Source: an uncultured Robinsoniella sp. | Lineage (GTDB): Bacteria > Bacillota > Clostridia > Lachnospirales > Lachnospiraceae | Length of the DNA stretch: 16,134 nucleotides | Reading direction: 5' to 3' | Assembly (NCBI GenBank): GCA_900539655.1 | Contig: UQCR01000136.1 | Span: forward strand, 1-16,134 | Part shown: positions 14,648-16,134 of the stretch, one piece after another | Layout of the letters: each line of letters opens with the position of its first letter | Position numbering within the stretch: the stretch's first letter is position 1 | Notes under the pieces: generated by a model | What the model saw: only the letters and a program-made list of their open reading frames with translations | Database searches by the model: none | What the model was told of the DNA's origin: nothing | Program-made: the position numbers and the translations under genes

Positions 14648-15286
14648 ATGGACGAAATTAAAGATTTTTTGAAATCCAGGGCTATAATGAATCTGATTAT
14701 AGTTCTGCTTAATTTTGGTGTTTTTGTTATAATGGAATTAATAGGAGATACAGAGGATGTACAGTTTATGCTGGCTCATGGCGCAAATTATACACCATGG
14801 GTTATAGAGCATGGAGAATACTACCGCATTTTCACGTGTATGTTTTTACATTTTGGAATAGAGCATTTATTCAGCAATATGCTGGTGCTTATTTTTCTGG
14901 GAGATACACTGGAAAGAACGGTTGGGAAATTTCGATATCTTCTAATATATGTGATTGGTGGTCTTGGCGGCAATCTGTTGTCGATGTGGTATGATATGAA
15001 AACCGGTGATTTTGCAGTTTCAGCCGGTGCATCGGGAGCGGTATTTGCGGTAATCGGAGCACTTGTATTTATTATTGCAAGAAATAAGGGGAAACTGGAA
15101 GATCTGACGGGTAAAAGGCTGGGTCTGATGGCAGCGCTCACCTTGTTCCAGGGATTCTCCAGTGCCGGAATAGATAATTCGGCGCATATAGGAGGCCTGA
15201 TAACCGGCGCCCTTCTTGCGGTTTTGCTCTATCGCAAAAAGAAACGTGTATCGATAGAGCAAGATTATTATGATAGCATGCAATAA
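14648..15286 (+). CDS. Rhomboid family intramembrane serine protease
   Basis: 212 residues with AAGAGG before the ATG. It is a six-helix-type rhomboid core with the first membrane helix at about 14-32. A conserved region EYYRIFTCMFLHFGIEHLFSNM (57-78) carries the WR-like and HxxxN motifs. The catalytic serine is S129 in SAGASGA and its histidine partner is H180 in NSAHIGG, with GxxxG-type packing nearby. The C-terminus (from about 197) is a short charged cytoplasmic tail. Rhomboids cleave transmembrane segments within the membrane; the substrate here is unknown. Both catalytic residues are present, so it should be active and not a pseudoprotease. It is transcribed alone and converges on the histidine kinase gene with 41 nt between them. 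Confidence 0.93.
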   Translation: MDEIKDFLKSRAIMNLIIVLLNFGVFVIMELIGDTEDVQFMLAHGANYTPWVIEHGEYYRIFTCMFLHFGIEHLFSNMLVLIFLGDTLERTVGKFRYLLIYVIGGLGGNLLSMWYDMKTGDFAVSAGASGAVFAVIGALVFIIARNKGKLEDLTGKRLGLMAALTLFQGFSSAGIDNSAHIGGLITGALLAVLLYRKKKRVSIEQDYYDSMQ

Positions 15287-15327
15287 TTAAATAAATATTC
15301 ATGACTAAAAGAATGCAGCTATGTAGG

Positions 15328-16056
15328 CTAGCAGTAAGGAAGGAGGATGGTAAAGCAGGTTCCTGTACCAAGGGTGGATTTAACTTTCAGACACCCGTTA
15401 TGAGCTTCCACTATGCGTTTGGTAATGGCAAGCCCAAGTCCGCTGCCACATTTTTTATGTGTTACAAAAGGGGCAAAGAGGGTATCCAGATCTTCGTCAC
15501 GGATGCCACAGCCATCATCAATTACCTGAATGATCAGATCTTTCTCCTGAGTATACGCTCGGAAGATAATTTGACCGCAGTCATCTAATGCTTCTACAGC
15601 ATTACGCAGCAGATTGTAGACTGCCTGGTGTAATTTTGTATCGTCAGCAGTAATATAGGGCAGTTCGTTTTGAAAGTCACAGGAAAAATCAATATCAGTA
15701 TCTCGTAAATGGGTTGCAATAGACCCGGCAAGAGCCTCTAACCAGGATTTAACATTCATTTCCTGAAGAGCAAGGCGTTCTCCGTTATTGAATGAAGATA
15801 ATTCGTCCAGTAGTTTTCTAAGGAACATCATATCTTCCATCGTTTGATTCCAAAAAGCAAAGTTCCTGACTTCCGGATGTTGTTTTTCAATCAATTGCAG
15901 AGAACTGTTTATTAAAGTAACAGGATTGCGTATCTCATGTGAAATCTGGGACACAGTAAATTGTTGATCTTCTTTCAGCTTTTCTATGATATAGCGGAAA
16001 TCCTCACGCTCATTCATGAGGGCTTTCATCTGTTTTTCGTCATTTTTAGTTAACAT
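15328..16056 (-). CDS. Soluble sensor-less histidine kinase
   Basis: 242 residues from the ATG at 16056, which has GGAGG 9 nt upstream; the in-frame ATG at 16074 has no site. A short helical N-terminus (1-33) leads directly into the HisKA dimerisation domain with the phospho-acceptor H40 in ISHEIRNPVTLI. The HATPase_c domain follows, with N-box NLLRNAVEAL (148-157), G1 box DDGCGI (180-185) and G2 box GSGLGLAI (204-211). There is no transmembrane helix, PAS or GAF domain. The catalytic core resembles sporulation/NtrB-type kinases. No response regulator is encoded beside it within the window, though one could lie beyond the right edge. An inverted repeat GGTAGT/ACTACC (16080-16100) lies just upstream of the ribosome site and could affect expression. 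Confidence 0.9.
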   Translation of the reverse strand: MLTKNDEKQMKALMNEREDFRYIIEKLKEDQQFTVSQISHEIRNPVTLINSSLQLIEKQHPEVRNFAFWNQTMEDMMFLRKLLDELSSFNNGERLALQEMNVKSWLEALAGSIATHLRDTDIDFSCDFQNELPYITADDTKLHQAVYNLLRNAVEALDDCGQIIFRAYTQEKDLIIQVIDDGCGIRDEDLDTLFAPFVTHKKCGSGLGLAITKRIVEAHNGCLKVKSTLGTGTCFTILLPYC

Positions 16057-16134
16057 ATCGACACCTCCATGCATAGAATGGTAGTGTCAAATTTACTACC
16101 TTCTTTTTTATATAAAACCCTGTAGTTACTGGGG

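Noticed and set aside
16080..16110. Terminator on the + strand before the histidine kinase gene (GGTAGT/ACTACC plus T-run)
   Set aside because: The stem is only 6 bp with a 9-nt loop and there is no + strand gene to terminate; mentioned only as a local inverted repeat.

Overview
The window looks like a chromosomal segment of a Gram-positive anaerobe of the Clostridia, most probably a Lachnospiraceae member (Blautia/Dorea/Roseburia type). The basis is the gdpP-rplI-dnaB gene order, a low-GC coding style, strong AGGAGG ribosome binding sites, a pyruvate formate-lyase locus with a detached glycyl-radical subunit, and a Rpn-like PD-(D/E)XK protein and a Sigma_reg-type anti-sigma factor of the kind common in gut Clostridia. 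The family assignment is inference from memory; no search was run.

Layout. (1) 1-167: the 3' end of a group II intron (domains V and VI) on the + strand, abutting the end of the next gene. (2) 164-1567 (-): a PurF paralog with an intact phosphoribosyltransferase half but a degenerate glutaminase half. (3) 1763-5603 (+): gdpP (c-di-AMP phosphodiesterase), rplI (ribosomal protein L9) and dnaB (replicative helicase), tightly packed and closed by a terminator. (4) 5945-6823 (+): a Rpn/PD-(D/E)XK nuclease-like gene with its own strong promoter. (5) 7011-7856 (+): a MerR-type DNA-binding protein with a long charged/coiled tail, convergent with (6) 8014-9655 (-): an ECF sigma factor and its membrane anti-sigma factor, translationally overlapped. 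(7) 9898-13402 (-): the anaerobic pyruvate module: PFL catalytic core, separate glycyl-radical protein, PFL-activating radical-SAM enzyme and a 2[4Fe-4S] ferredoxin, ending in a strong terminator. The pfl promoter carries a Rex-like operator. (8) 13403-14647: an unusually long AT-rich stretch with no convincing gene, but with a cluster of four DnaA-box-like sites in one orientation and in near-perfect helical phase. (9) 14648-15286 (+): a rhomboid protease, convergent with (10) 15328-16056 (-): a soluble, sensor-less histidine kinase.

How the parts work together. The pfl module converts pyruvate + CoA to acetyl-CoA + formate. The activase installs a glycyl radical on the small 80-residue protein, which must dock onto the 698-residue core holding the Cys-Cys pair; ferredoxin is a plausible electron donor for the activase. 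A Rex-like site suggests control by NADH/NAD+. gdpP-rplI-dnaB links c-di-AMP turnover, translation and replication in a conserved housekeeping island.

The observations most worth following are the phased DnaA-box cluster in the 1.2-kb intergenic region, the glutaminase-dead PurF paralog whose stop codon is supplied by the end of a group II intron, and the split PFL with a new CxxC tail on its core.
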